The translations under genes and the position numbers were made by a program. The notes beneath the pieces are model-generated. The model was not told where the DNA came from. It made no database searches and saw nothing but the letters and a program-made list of their open reading frames with translations. A stretch of 10,900 nucleotides of DNA. Source: Planctomycetota bacterium (GTDB lineage: Bacteria; Planctomycetota; GCA-002687715; DRQF01). The first letter of the stretch is position 1, and each line of letters starts with the position of its first letter. Positions 1-7,446 of the stretch are shown here, piece by piece. The stretch is from positions 1 to 10,900 of the forward strand of contig WFTN01000438.1 in the NCBI GenBank assembly GCA_015485455.1, in the 5' to 3' direction.

Positions 1-1047
1 CCGTTGGACTAACTTCGACTTGTCCCGCAGCAGTTTCTCGAGTGTTTTCTGTGACTTGGATTTCTTCTTAAGGCTAGCCCCAATGGCCCGCACTAAATTC
101 TTCCGAACTCCATCCTCTTTTTCGCGTTTCAACTGAGTGAGAAGAGGTTTAAGTGACTCCCCTACTCCGATATCCTCCAAGGCAACCGCTGCATGAGATC
201 GAAAAATTCCTTCCTTATGGGTCAAGAAAGGAAGGACTTGGGCAACTCCTGCCTTGTTGCCCTTGAAGCCATAGGCAAGCAAAATGCCACAAACCTGCAC
301 CTTTGTTGCCTCTTGAGAAGCAAGAAGAACCGCCACTGTTTCTCCCGCTTCCTTTTCGTCTTTCCGCTTGATCAAGGTCCGCGCCAGTTCCTTGATTTCC
401 ATCTTGTCTTCGGAAGCCAAAATCAACTCTTTGAAATCGGCGATCGTCTCCGGTTGCTTTGCTTCCTCACCCTCCCCGTCTTTGCTCTTTTCCTCCTCAG
501 ATTTATCCGCCTGTTCGGCCTTTGGTTTCTCCTCCTCTTTTTTCTCAACAAATCGATCAGGGAAAAGCTCTCTCAAAACGGAGTCCAGAAGAGAAAGCAA
601 CTCATCCTTGGTTAAGAAGTAGAGTTTCGATTTCAGAAGCTTACCGTCGGGGGTTAAGAAAATGTGTTGGGGAGCGACGACGTTGTTCGTCTCAAACAAC
701 GCTTTGCGAACATCCCTTTCAATCTTCACGTGGTCATTGCAGCTAATATGCCCACAACGCTGGCACTGTCCTTCTTCAGTCTCCCCATGGCGAAACTTGC
801 TCATGAACAAACAAACGAATTCACTGGTCTTGGCGACAATCTTGGCGTCACGATAGTGTTCTTTCACCATCCGATCATTGGCCACATCGTTGTCCATGTT
901 GACACAAATCAGCAAAGGTTTGTTCTCTTGCTTGGCAGCTGCGAGGGCATCTTTGAAATTGGACTTCCATGGGATCTGATTCTGTGCCCCAGCAGGCAAG
1001 GGCAAGCAGAGCAAAAGAGCGACCAAGAATAGATATCGATTCGTCAT
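1..1047 (-). CDS. Secreted thioredoxin-fold protein with HEAT-like repeats (C-terminus outside window)
   Basis: The frame is open for 349 codons from ATG at 1047 to the left edge, so the C-terminus is missing. AAGGGA lies a few bases before the ATG. Residues 1-21 form a signal peptide (MTNRYLFLVA..., likely cut after AGA), which points to export. Residues 26-160 resemble a thioredoxin-like fold: a PW..nF.dAl..A...NKPLLI opening and a late VVAPQHIFLTPDGK strand with the cis-Pro position. The usual redox CxxC after the first strand is absent (ICVNMDND). C95-x2-C98-x4-C103-x2-H106 sits instead between helix and strand and could bind metal. An acidic Glu/Lys-rich linker (168-199) leads to HEAT-like helical repeats from about 200 (LPFLTHKEG, HAAVALEDIG, PLLTQL, RKNLVRAIGAS). 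Fold and export are fairly clear. The function is unknown; a scaffold or redox-inactive binding role is only inference. Confidence 0.72.
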   Translation of the reverse strand, partial: MTNRYLFLVALLLCLPLPAGAQNQIPWKSNFKDALAAAKQENKPLLICVNMDNDVANDRMVKEHYRDAKIVAKTSEFVCLFMSKFRHGETEEGQCQRCGHISCNDHVKIERDVRKALFETNNVVAPQHIFLTPDGKLLKSKLYFLTKDELLSLLDSVLRELFPDRFVEKKEEEKPKAEQADKSEEEKSKDGEGEEAKQPETIADFKELILASEDKMEIKELARTLIKRKDEKEAGETVAVLLASQEATKVQVCGILLAYGFKGNKAGVAQVLPFLTHKEGIFRSHAAVALEDIGVGESLKPLLTQLKREKEDGVRKNLVRAIGASLKKKSKSQKTLEKLLRDKSKLVQR

Positions 1048-1184
1048 AAAATTCCCTTCCGAGTCCTTCAATCCCAGGCCAGATCAACCTACCTGGGTTT
1101 CCAGACCTTTACCCTTGCAACACAGGCGCAGAGGAAAAGTTTCGGATATAAAAAGGAAGAGTAGAGTCGAGTGTGACGGTGGTC

Positions 1185-1898
1185 TCAATCGTTAGACGAC
1201 GTTTTGCACAATCCTTGATCACACGAACTCGATGGCCGCTGCAAGACAGTCAAGGAAAGCGCCTTCCTGCCGTTCACGATAGATTCCCATTCCTTTGAGC
1301 TGGTTGGATAGTCCACAATCCCCTCTTCCACCAACACCGGCACAGGCTCACCCCGATCTGCGAAATAAGTCCGGGTGCGGGCAGACTCCTCCTGGTAGAA
1401 GACCCGTTCTTCATCTTCCGCCTTTGCTACTTCCTGCCAGAAATAAATAGCTTGCCGAATATAGTCCTTGGTGATTGTCTGGGGTAAGTCAACGAGAGGG
1501 CATTTCCCTTGGGCCGAGTCCAAATCAAAGACAAGGCCGACAATCTCGCCATCGAAATCGAAATAGGGTAAGAATGGAAAGCTACGGCAATTGAGGCTAC
1601 GGTTCTCACGTTCCGACGAACAGTTATGAGAACAAACGGCTAATTGATAATCCGGCAGTTCATCAGCCATCGCTTGTTCGACTGAGCAACTGGGTTTGAA
1701 CGCTTGCCACAACTTCGACCGCTCATTCAAGATGGTGTATTCCTTGTGGTAGAGCACAGGGATCACACCGTTACTTTCACAACAAATAGGAACCCCTTCG
1801 TTCATGGGCGAACAAAGCTGGCCACAATCGAATGCCGTCACCGGGGCGTCGAAACTTTTCAACAATCCCTCGATATCGAGATCCTCACCGTAGGCCAT
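1185..1898 (-). CDS. YkgJ-like cysteine-cluster protein
   Basis: This 237-residue protein has no signal peptide or membrane segment, so it is probably cytoplasmic. Its cysteines are clustered: FDCGQLC (C25, C29), then CC (C39, C40), C71, C89, C93 and RSLNCRSFPFLPY (C104), with C133 further on. The order FDCG.LC...CC, then C...C, then R.L.CR.FP..PY matches my recollection of the YkgJ/UPF0153 cysteine-cluster family, thought to chelate zinc or iron. The spacing between C29 and CC is longer than usual. The C-terminal 130 residues carry no motif I recognise. The ATG overlaps the stop of the upstream gene by one base (TAATG), and GGAGG lies nine bases before it inside that gene's end, so the two are probably translationally coupled. 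The biochemical role is unknown. Family assignment is moderately sure. Confidence 0.62.
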   Translation of the reverse strand: MAYGEDLDIEGLLKSFDAPVTAFDCGQLCSPMNEGVPICCESNGVIPVLYHKEYTILNERSKLWQAFKPSCSVEQAMADELPDYQLAVCSHNCSSERENRSLNCRSFPFLPYFDFDGEIVGLVFDLDSAQGKCPLVDLPQTITKDYIRQAIYFWQEVAKAEDEERVFYQEESARTRTYFADRGEPVPVLVEEGIVDYPTSSKEWESIVNGRKALSLTVLQRPSSSCDQGLCKTSSND

Positions 1899-3235
1899 TA
1901 CTTCCCGCCTCCGGCAACCCGAGCCACCTTGCTTCGCCAGGCCTTTTCAAATTCATCAAAAGAGACTCCCAAAGTCTTGGTGTAGAGTCCTTCAAAGGCC
2001 TTGTCAAATTTGATTTTCTTGAGATTGCGAACTTTGTATTTGCGCAAGTTGACTTCAATATTCAGCCTTAACCAAAGTTTCTTGAACTTCTCAATTCCAT
2101 AAGTACGAATCATGAAATCGACGTAAGAAATGCCAGTGCCAAACTGGTCGTTCCGTCGCTGGTGTTCATGAAGTTTGAGAATGCTGGGAAGAGAATTGGC
2201 TTTGAACATTTTGACCGCTTCACGATGAGGATCTTTGCCTTCGTCGGCTAAGTACTCACAAAAACCTTCAACCAAGGATCGTGACATGGGGCGGCTACCA
2301 CCCCAGCGGGAACAGAGCTGAACTGCCAATGTGTGTTTCGCGGAGTACGGAGAATCAACAGCTGTGTAGCTCAGCCACCAAGAGGAGTCCCAGCCATGGG
2401 CCTCAACCCGTCCCGTCATGATTCCAGCTTCATCATCGTTTTCGAAGACGTACAAATGCCAAGGGTCTGGCATAGCGATCCCTAAGAAAGCAACAACCTT
2501 GTCAATCCAACGATCAAGTTCTTCGACGTATTTCTTGCGGTCTGCAATCTTGGTGAATTGCTTGAGATCAGGAGAGAAATGAGCGTAGAGGTGACGGGAG
2601 TTCATCCGCGGCCACTCATCCAGGTCGCCCATCATCTTCAAGAGACGATTACCACGGTTACCGCTCTTGCGGTCAGCCTTGCCACCATCCCGCCGGAGAA
2701 CCTTGAAGTGCTTGCGTGCTGCCCGCCAGTTCTCTTCCAACAGATCCATTTTCCCCAAGTTAAGGATAGCGGAGTGCATCACATCTTCGCGCATGAACTT
2801 CAGAGTTTTCATGTATTCAAAACGCTCGCGTGCCAGCTTTCTCTTGCCTTGAAAGAAATAGAGTTGCCCAAGAAACTGCTGGGCTTTGATATGAGAAGGC
2901 ATGGTCTGGATGGCCAGCTTCAACTTCTCTTCCGCCCCGGGCTTGTCACCTGCCCGCCACTTCATGTTGCCATAGGTGATGAGCGTTGGAACGTCATGGC
3001 CACGATCGGCAAGAATCTTGTCATAGATCGCCCAAGCAGCTTCGAATTCGCCATCCACATTGAGCAATCGGGCCTCTTCAAAGCGCGGATCTACTTCCGC
3101 ATCCGGATCATCAAGTTCACTGCTGCCGCCGCCCTGGGCCATGGCCCCAGCAGACAACAGCAAAAAGCTCAAGAAGATTAACGAAAGGTTGCTTCTGGGA
3201 TCTCGCCCCACCTGAGTAAGATTTTCTTCGATCAT
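1898..3235 (-). CDS. Secreted TPR protein with degenerate MA-type metallopeptidase domain
   Basis: I place the start at ATG 3235 (445 residues): AAGGGA lies just upstream, whereas extending to 3250 would use TTG and put the Shine-Dalgarno inside the gene. A signal peptide ends near residue 33 (hydrophobic LSLIFLSFLLLSAGAMA, then Q). Residues 47-180 are TPR-like helices (ARLLNVDGEFEAAWAIYDKIL, AEEKLKLAIQTMPSHIKAQQFLGQLYFFQGK). Residues about 215-440 resemble the peptidase MA-like gluzincin domain: LVEGFCEYLAD at 321-331 matches the L.EG.aeY motif, followed by a helical tail with SYVDFMIRTYGIEKFKKLW and LGVSFDEFEKAW. The expected HExxH is replaced by H301-T-L-A-V305, so zinc hydrolysis looks lost. 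It may act as a binding protein at the envelope. It is the first gene of a two-gene unit with the cysteine-cluster protein. Confidence 0.75.
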   Translation of the reverse strand: MIEENLTQVGRDPRSNLSLIFLSFLLLSAGAMAQGGGSSELDDPDAEVDPRFEEARLLNVDGEFEAAWAIYDKILADRGHDVPTLITYGNMKWRAGDKPGAEEKLKLAIQTMPSHIKAQQFLGQLYFFQGKRKLARERFEYMKTLKFMREDVMHSAILNLGKMDLLEENWRAARKHFKVLRRDGGKADRKSGNRGNRLLKMMGDLDEWPRMNSRHLYAHFSPDLKQFTKIADRKKYVEELDRWIDKVVAFLGIAMPDPWHLYVFENDDEAGIMTGRVEAHGWDSSWWLSYTAVDSPYSAKHTLAVQLCSRWGGSRPMSRSLVEGFCEYLADEGKDPHREAVKMFKANSLPSILKLHEHQRRNDQFGTGISYVDFMIRTYGIEKFKKLWLRLNIEVNLRKYKVRNLKKIKFDKAFEGLYTKTLGVSFDEFEKAWRSKVARVAGGGK

Positions 3236-3330
3236 GACTTCCCTTTTCAATCGCCCGTCTCCAGATGAGGAGTGGGCTTACCATTGTGCGGTCAATGGGG
3301 TGATTCGGCAAGTTGTTTGGTTTTCTCATC

Positions 3331-3363
3331 AAAAAAGAGACCGCGGCTCATTGCAGCGGTCTC
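3331..3363 (-). terminator. Intrinsic terminator after the RG-rich secreted protein gene
   Basis: A perfect 8-bp stem (GAGACCGC, 3337-3344, with GCGGTCTC, 3356-3363) and an 11-base loop is followed on the minus strand by six T (3336-3331). It lies about 32 bases past the TAA at 3395, so it ends that transcript and separates it from the next unit starting at 3235. Confidence 0.88.
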
Positions 3364-3394
3364 CCCTGAATCTCAAACCAAGGAGGCTTTAGTC

Positions 3395-4435
3395 CTATTG
3401 TCCCAACTTCTTCTTGGAATATATCACCGTCTTCAAAACCGAATTGGTGCCCACTGTATCCACTTCCATTTCCATCTCTCCTCGAGCCATAGACATGGAG
3501 CGGGAATTGCTGCCTTCAACCTTGAGGCTATAGAGCCAACCATTCTTGACACCGATGAGTACGGTCCCGGTCAGTTTCGATTGTGAATCCACACTCATGA
3601 CTTCTTGCTCAATCGACGTGTCGTCGGTAATCGAAAGAGCGAACTCGCCGCATTCCACTCCAAAGACTGTCTTAGTGCCCTTGAGTGTCAAGGTCGCTTT
3701 CATTGTCTCAGGTTTGGACTCTTCAGTGTTGGCTGCTCTGGTTTCGCCTCGGCGGCCGCCCCGTCTCCGTCCAGACCGCATGCCGAAACGGCTTCGGGCT
3801 TGGTTGCCTACCAACAGAGTCGCACGCTTACGGTCCAAGGTAATCACTTCACCAACGGCGATCTGATTTTTTCCCAGGACGGCAATCATGTCAGATCCCC
3901 AGCCGGCGAACTTGCCGTCTTTGCTCTCACGCTGCAAAACCAATTTCGCCACGTTCTCGGCAACGGCTTCCCCTTTTGCAGTGGTCACTTTGGGGGTTGC
4001 ACCGGAGAAATCCAGGATGAATGTCTGGCCTTCCAAGTCGCTGAGTTTGGCCCGCTCCGGTCGGTCTTCACCACCCCCACCTGGACGCCCACGACCACGC
4101 CGACGGCCTCCGGAAGGCCTCGAACTCTTCGCCTCTTTGTAGAACACCTGAGCCTTCTTAACCGTGCCTTTCTCAGCCAAAAGAATAGTCACTTCACGAT
4201 TGATCGAGGACGTCCTCTTGCTGCTTCGTGGCTCCCGGGATTCACCATTGCGAGTCATCTCTGTGGTTTGGGCGCTGCTGGATTTATTGGACGAACCAAA
4301 AAAGTCACCTCTGCTCGGTGCGGCTTTCTCAAAAGTCACGGTCTTCTTGGGGGTGTCCTTCTCTTGGGCCCCAAGGGGTGCAATACAAAAAGCCACAAAA
4401 ACAATGGCAAAAGTCATGATCTGAGGGCGAGGCAT
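3395..4435 (-). CDS. Secreted protein of unknown function with two Arg/Gly-rich inserts
   Basis: The start is set at ATG 4435 (346 residues) because GGAGGAG lies about six bases before it and a good signal peptide follows at once (MPRPQIMTFAIVFVAFCIAPLGA, likely cut before QEKD). Longer starts at 4450 or 4495 would bury the signal peptide. The mature part is Ser/Lys/Arg-rich to about residue 80. It then alternates beta-rich stretches with two basic low-complexity blocks: GGRRRGRGRPGGGG within residues 106-128, and SRFGMRSGRRRGGRRGE within 211-233. The last 100 residues (LTLKGTKTVFGVECGEFAL..., LTGTVLIGVKNGWLYSLKVEG) read as beta strands and loosely recall DUF6263-type periplasmic proteins; I would not assign that family without a search. 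It appears monocistronic, with its own terminator. The protein is confidently real; its role is unknown. Confidence 0.8.
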   Translation of the reverse strand: MPRPQIMTFAIVFVAFCIAPLGAQEKDTPKKTVTFEKAAPSRGDFFGSSNKSSSAQTTEMTRNGESREPRSSKRTSSINREVTILLAEKGTVKKAQVFYKEAKSSRPSGGRRRGRGRPGGGGEDRPERAKLSDLEGQTFILDFSGATPKVTTAKGEAVAENVAKLVLQRESKDGKFAGWGSDMIAVLGKNQIAVGEVITLDRKRATLLVGNQARSRFGMRSGRRRGGRRGETRAANTEESKPETMKATLTLKGTKTVFGVECGEFALSITDDTSIEQEVMSVDSQSKLTGTVLIGVKNGWLYSLKVEGSNSRSMSMARGEMEMEVDTVGTNSVLKTVIYSKKKLGQ

Positions 4436-4592
4436 GGTCTTCTCCTCCATGAGGTTCAAAGAATCGAGGATTGGATTGCCCAAGCTCAGCAGCAATCCCG
4501 GAAATTCGGCATACTTGAAGAACCCCGCAGCCGTCGATTCCTCCCGAGTAATTCCAAGAAAACTTCGATTGAGGAAAATGTCCCCGAATCTC

Positions 4593-5555
4593 TTATTTAG
4601 GTTTAGAGCGAAATCGATTTAAGGCGCCAATCAGAGCGCCTCCCAGATTGGCAATAGAAACTTCTGGCCACGGTATTGGCCGGTCTCGATGACGAAGGGC
4701 TGAAATAAGACCACACATCATATGAGCCGGAGCTAAGAGCTTATTCCTTAACCCCTCCCACGGTCGATCATTGCGGGGCCGAAACACCATGATGGTCAAA
4801 TCATCGTCCGTCATCGCTTCAACTTCCCGGGTCAATTTCGCGATGAGCTCCTGAGGATTCTCAGCATCCGCCTGGGCCAACCATGAAAGAAGAAACTCCT
4901 GCCCTTTTCGTGCACTTCCCTGCCCCATGGTTTCCACCAAGGCATCGCTATAGCAGAGAATGAGGTCCATGGGGTGAAGTTGGCAGCGCAACTCACTGTA
5001 GATCACATCATCCACCACCCCCAGAGGAACATCTCGCGGAATAGATCCAGGAGGTCTCTCTTCTTCCTCGTTCTCAAGGTAGCGCCACTGATCTTCATCG
5101 TGAACATAGATCAGCGGACTTGGGTGTCCAGCATTGGTCAAGGACAACTCCCGAGTCGGCCCAAACCAGGACATAACCAACGCCGTAGCGAAATTGCCTT
5201 CGACGTCCAATTGATGAAAAGAAGAATTGAGGCCAGCGACAAAATGAGTCTGATCGATGAAGTTGACAAACTTACGCATCAAGTGACGTAGAGCTGTAGA
5301 AATCTTGGAGACGGCTTCCCCGTGCCCACTCACATCTGCCAGGAGCATTCTGGCCACCCGCCCCGTAGCACAAGAAGACAAATAATGAACATCGCCTCCC
5401 TGGGGTGCCCCTTTGAGGGGCCGACTCACGATCCAAGCGTCCAAACCCGCCATGGCGATTTGCGTATCGACGAAGTCATTTCCGCCCCAGACTTCCATGC
5501 ATTGCATGGTGGCCTCGTTCATGTCATCTGGAGCAGTGGCAATTTCGGTCATCAT
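4593..5555 (-). CDS. SpoIIE/RsbU-type PP2C serine/threonine phosphatase
   Basis: The 320-residue protein carries the PP2C/SpoIIE motif series in order: RPLKGAPQGGD (metal Asp55), LLADVSGHG (Asp74, GHG 77-79), FATALVMSWF (122-131), LTNAGHPSPL (139-148), PLGV (177-180), DLILCYSDALVE (197-208) and a final DDDLT (Asp250-252). Such enzymes remove phosphate from anti-anti-sigma factors or similar partners in partner-switching control. Here no PAS, GAF, HAMP or response-regulator domain precedes the catalytic core, and no STAS or anti-sigma kinase gene lies nearby, so the input and target are not visible. The last 60 residues (after VFRPRND) are an unassigned tail with Gly/Ala-rich helices. GAGG sits five bases before ATG 5555; a second ATG follows directly. 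Soluble and cytoplasmic by prediction. Confidence 0.9.
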   Translation of the reverse strand: MMTEIATAPDDMNEATMQCMEVWGGNDFVDTQIAMAGLDAWIVSRPLKGAPQGGDVHYLSSCATGRVARMLLADVSGHGEAVSKISTALRHLMRKFVNFIDQTHFVAGLNSSFHQLDVEGNFATALVMSWFGPTRELSLTNAGHPSPLIYVHDEDQWRYLENEEEERPPGSIPRDVPLGVVDDVIYSELRCQLHPMDLILCYSDALVETMGQGSARKGQEFLLSWLAQADAENPQELIAKLTREVEAMTDDDLTIMVFRPRNDRPWEGLRNKLLAPAHMMCGLISALRHRDRPIPWPEVSIANLGGALIGALNRFRSKPK

Positions 5556-5691
5556 GGGGCCTCAAAGCATCGTGTCAGAGCTGATGTTGTAACGCACAAT
5601 TCGGGTCGACTATTTACGGAAGCCGAAAAAACACAAAAATCGGGTTTTTTGGGGGATTGGGTGTGAATGGAGGTTCAAGAGTGAAAAAGAG

Positions 5692-5764
5692 TGGCCGGGG
5701 CCAGATTTGAACTGGCGACACCCGCATTTTCAATGCGATGCTCTACCAACTGAGCTACCCGGCC
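5692..5764 (-). tRNA. tRNA-Phe (GAA)
   Basis: The minus strand folds as a full cloverleaf of 73 bases. The acceptor stem is GGCCGGG/CCCGGCC, the D stem GCTC/GAGC, and the anticodon stem TCGCA/TGCGG carries loop TTGAAAA (anticodon GAA, 5729-5731). The T stem is GCCAG/CTGGC with loop TTCAAAT, and the discriminator is A. The 3' CCA is not encoded, so it must be added after transcription. Confidence 0.97.
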
Positions 5765-5806
5765 ACTTCGTTGCCCGACCATGACGATCAGACAATTTTC
5801 GGGCGG

Positions 5807-5835
5807 ATGGTAAGGAAACCAACCAAGGGAATCAA
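5807..5835 (-). promoter_or_regulatory. Candidate sigma70-like promoter for tRNA-Phe
   Basis: On the minus strand, TTGATT (5835-5830) and TACCAT (5812-5807) are separated by 17 bases and match the -35/-10 consensus at four of six positions each. The -10 box lies about 42 bases before the mature tRNA 5' end, and the ribF terminator lies just upstream, so the tRNA would need its own promoter. Position and spacing fit; sequence match is only fair. Confidence 0.38.
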
Positions 5836-5868
5836 TGGCCGATTCCTAGACAAAGATCTTCTTGGCCG

Positions 5869-5890
5869 AAAAAGAAGGAGAGTCGCCTTC
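5869..5890 (-). terminator. Small intrinsic terminator at the end of ribF
   Basis: On the minus strand GAAGG (5890-5886) pairs with CCTTC (5878-5874) around a 7-base loop, followed by five T (5873-5869). The stem begins inside the ribF stop codon. The short 5-bp stem makes it weak, but placement and T-run are right. Confidence 0.5.
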
Positions 5891-6827
5891 AGGCCCCTTG
5901 ATCTAAATAGTCCTCAAATGCCCTCCGATCCAGCCTGATTTGGGCTTTGAGAGCATCCACCGAGTCGAATTTCTTCTCCGCTCGCAGACGGGTGAGAAAA
6001 ACGACCTCCAAATCTTCACCGTAAAGATCTGCAGCAAAATCCAAAATATGGGTCTCAACCAAGGGCTGAACATCCCCACCCAGTTCAAAAGTTGGGCGTA
6101 CACCGATGTTCGTGAGTGCATTCCTGACCTTCCCGTCCACGGAAACCCGGCACCCATAAACACCCAAGGGCGGCAAGAGCCCGTGATGAAGATCCAAATT
6201 CGCTGTGGGAAAGCCGATTGTCCGCCCTCTTTTGTCGCCACCGACAACAGTACCAAACAAGGAAAATGGTCGACCTAACATGGTCGAAGCCATCTCCAGG
6301 TCCCCGGCCTCTATGGAAGCGCGGATGTTCGTGCTTGAGAGAATAGCTTGGCCTACGCGGATTTCGGGGGCTTTCTTGGCGGTGAAACGGAATTCCTTGG
6401 CGTGCGCCATAAGGAACTCCGCTGAGCCTTCGCGGTCTTTCCCAAAACGGCAATTGTGCCCCAAGACAACGTTCTCAGCCCCCAATGCATCCTCGAACAC
6501 CCGGTGGGCGAAATCGTGAGCTGTCATCTCCCGCAAATCAGCGGTGAATGTGAGAGCCAAACAATGATCCACGCCCAACTCTTCAAAAAGGTTGAGGCGA
6601 TGCTCAATGGGTGTGATGAGCTTGGGTGGCCGATCCGCAATGACTCCCCTGGGGTGTTCTGTGAACGTCACAACAACACTCTCCCCTCCCCGCTCTGCTG
6701 CCCAGGACATACATTCTCGAATAACGAAGCGGTGCCCCATATGAACGCCATCAAACACGCCCAATGTGCAAGTAGGATGAACGAAATGGGCTTTCACCGC
6801 CTCTTCAATTGAGCGATAGATTTTCAT
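5889..6827 (-). CDS. ribF: Bifunctional riboflavin kinase / FAD synthetase
   Basis: The 312-residue protein has the usual RibF length and both domains. The N-terminal FMN adenylyltransferase domain (about 1-180) has GVFDGVHMGH (23-32), the nucleotidyltransferase HxGH-type site, then TFTEHPRGVI (54-63), NVVLGHNCRFGKDREG (119-134) and SSTNIR (164-169). The C-terminal riboflavin kinase domain (185-312) has GTVVGGDKRGRTIGFPTANL (192-211) with the PTAN site for ATP/Mg, GVYG (222-225), NIGVRPTF (240-247) and VETHILDF (257-264), whose Glu258 is the expected catalytic base. It phosphorylates riboflavin to FMN and adenylates it to FAD in the cytoplasm. The ATG overlaps the def stop by four bases (ATGA) without a clear Shine-Dalgarno, so translation is probably coupled to def. 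The more usual truB or rpsO neighbours are not present. Confidence 0.97.
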   Translation of the reverse strand: MKIYRSIEEAVKAHFVHPTCTLGVFDGVHMGHRFVIRECMSWAAERGGESVVVTFTEHPRGVIADRPPKLITPIEHRLNLFEELGVDHCLALTFTADLREMTAHDFAHRVFEDALGAENVVLGHNCRFGKDREGSAEFLMAHAKEFRFTAKKAPEIRVGQAILSSTNIRASIEAGDLEMASTMLGRPFSLFGTVVGGDKRGRTIGFPTANLDLHHGLLPPLGVYGCRVSVDGKVRNALTNIGVRPTFELGGDVQPLVETHILDFAADLYGEDLEVVFLTRLRAEKKFDSVDALKAQIRLDRRAFEDYLDQGA

Positions 6828-7336
6828 TTTGGACGGGACGCTTCATACTGATCTCTTAGCTCTTGCAATCTCACCTTGCTGCGCAAACGGTCTGACTCTC
6901 GCATTTTGTTGACAAAGACCTTACCTTCCAGGTGATCGATTTCATGCTGAAGAACCCGCGCCAAGAGATCATGAGCCTCGATAGTACGCTCGACAAATTG
7001 CTCATCGCGATACTTCACCGTGACGGTCATGGGACGATAGACTTCCCCCCAAATGCCGGGAAAGCTCAGACAACCTTCTTCTCGCCATTCTTTCTTGGGG
7101 CCCGTGGAAACAATCTCCGGGTTGATCAGAACAATCTCATCTCCCTCTTCTCCCGTGGGACTAGCCAAGAGAATCGACAAAGAGAGGCCAACTTGTGGCG
7201 CAGCCAGACCAATGCCCTTCTCAACTTTCATGACATGGCGCATTCCTTCAAGGATTTCATCCATGTTGTCTGGCAATTCTTCAAGCCGAGCCGCTGCCTT
7301 CAAGAGTACCGGGTCTGGGAAGTAAACAATGCGCAT
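6824..7336 (-). CDS. def: Peptide deformylase
   Basis: The 170-residue protein carries all three deformylase motifs: GIGLAAPQVG (41-50), EEGCLSFPG (86-94, metal ligand Cys89) and QHEIDHLEG (130-138, ligands His131 and His135, catalytic Glu132). It removes the formyl group from the N-terminal Met of new proteins at the ribosome. Length and start (MRIVYFPDPVL) are typical of the bacterial family. It is the first clear gene of a def-ribF unit with a four-base overlap. The Shine-Dalgarno is poor (GAGAA before ATG 7336). A 29-codon open frame with a better ribosome site lies directly upstream on the same strand (7357-7446). I saw no convincing -35/-10 pair for this direction. Confidence 0.97.
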   Translation of the reverse strand: MRIVYFPDPVLLKAAARLEELPDNMDEILEGMRHVMKVEKGIGLAAPQVGLSLSILLASPTGEEGDEIVLINPEIVSTGPKKEWREEGCLSFPGIWGEVYRPMTVTVKYRDEQFVERTIEAHDLLARVLQHEIDHLEGKVFVNKMRESDRLRSKVRLQELRDQYEASRPK

Positions 7337-7356
7337 GCTTGAGTTCTCGGTTCCAA

Positions 7357-7446
7357 TCAGAGCTTCAGTAAGGGGTTCATGATACCGCGATGGTGGGTAC
7401 CCCTTCCAATCCCCAGGCCCATGAGGCGGAAGGGATTCGGAATCAT
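7357..7446 (-). other. Possible 29-codon small ORF or leader upstream of def
   Basis: On the minus strand an ATG at 7446 is preceded by a perfect GGAGG (7459-7455) at eight bases. It opens a 29-residue frame (MIPNPFRLMGLGIGRG...) that stops at 7357, 20 bases before def. The ribosome site is better than def's own. No family is recognised, and the site overlaps the plus-strand promoter, so chance is quite possible. Confidence 0.25.

Noticed and set aside
730..766. Possible haem-binding CxxCH in the thioredoxin-like protein
   Set aside because: The sequence is C-Q-R-C-G-H, with a Gly between Cys and His, so it is not CxxCH.
193..1032. Several plus-strand open frames at the left end
   Set aside because: All lie opposite the edge-truncated thioredoxin/HEAT gene, whose 349-codon frame has a signal peptide and domain pattern.
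2558..3181. Plus-strand open frame (207 codons) opposite the TPR/pseudo-peptidase gene
   Set aside because: It is antisense to a gene with clear TPR and peptidase-like motifs and has no coherent protein pattern of its own.
3236..3250. TTG start extending the TPR/pseudo-peptidase protein by five residues
   Set aside because: The Shine-Dalgarno AAGGGA falls inside this extension and is well placed for ATG 3235.
4436..4495. Upstream ATG starts (4495, 4450) for the RG-rich secreted protein
   Set aside because: They place 15-20 extra residues before an otherwise standard signal peptide, and GGAGGAG is spaced for ATG 4435.
3605..4600. Long plus-strand open frame (331 codons) opposite the RG-rich gene
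   Set aside because: The minus-strand gene has GGAGGAG, a signal peptide and a matching terminator. The plus frame has no recognisable motif and spans the gap into the next gene's end, so it is an antisense shadow.
5623..5660. A/T-rich inverted repeat (AAAAAAC/GTTTTTT) downstream of tRNA-Phe
   Set aside because: The stem is almost all A-T with a poor loop; too weak to call a terminator.
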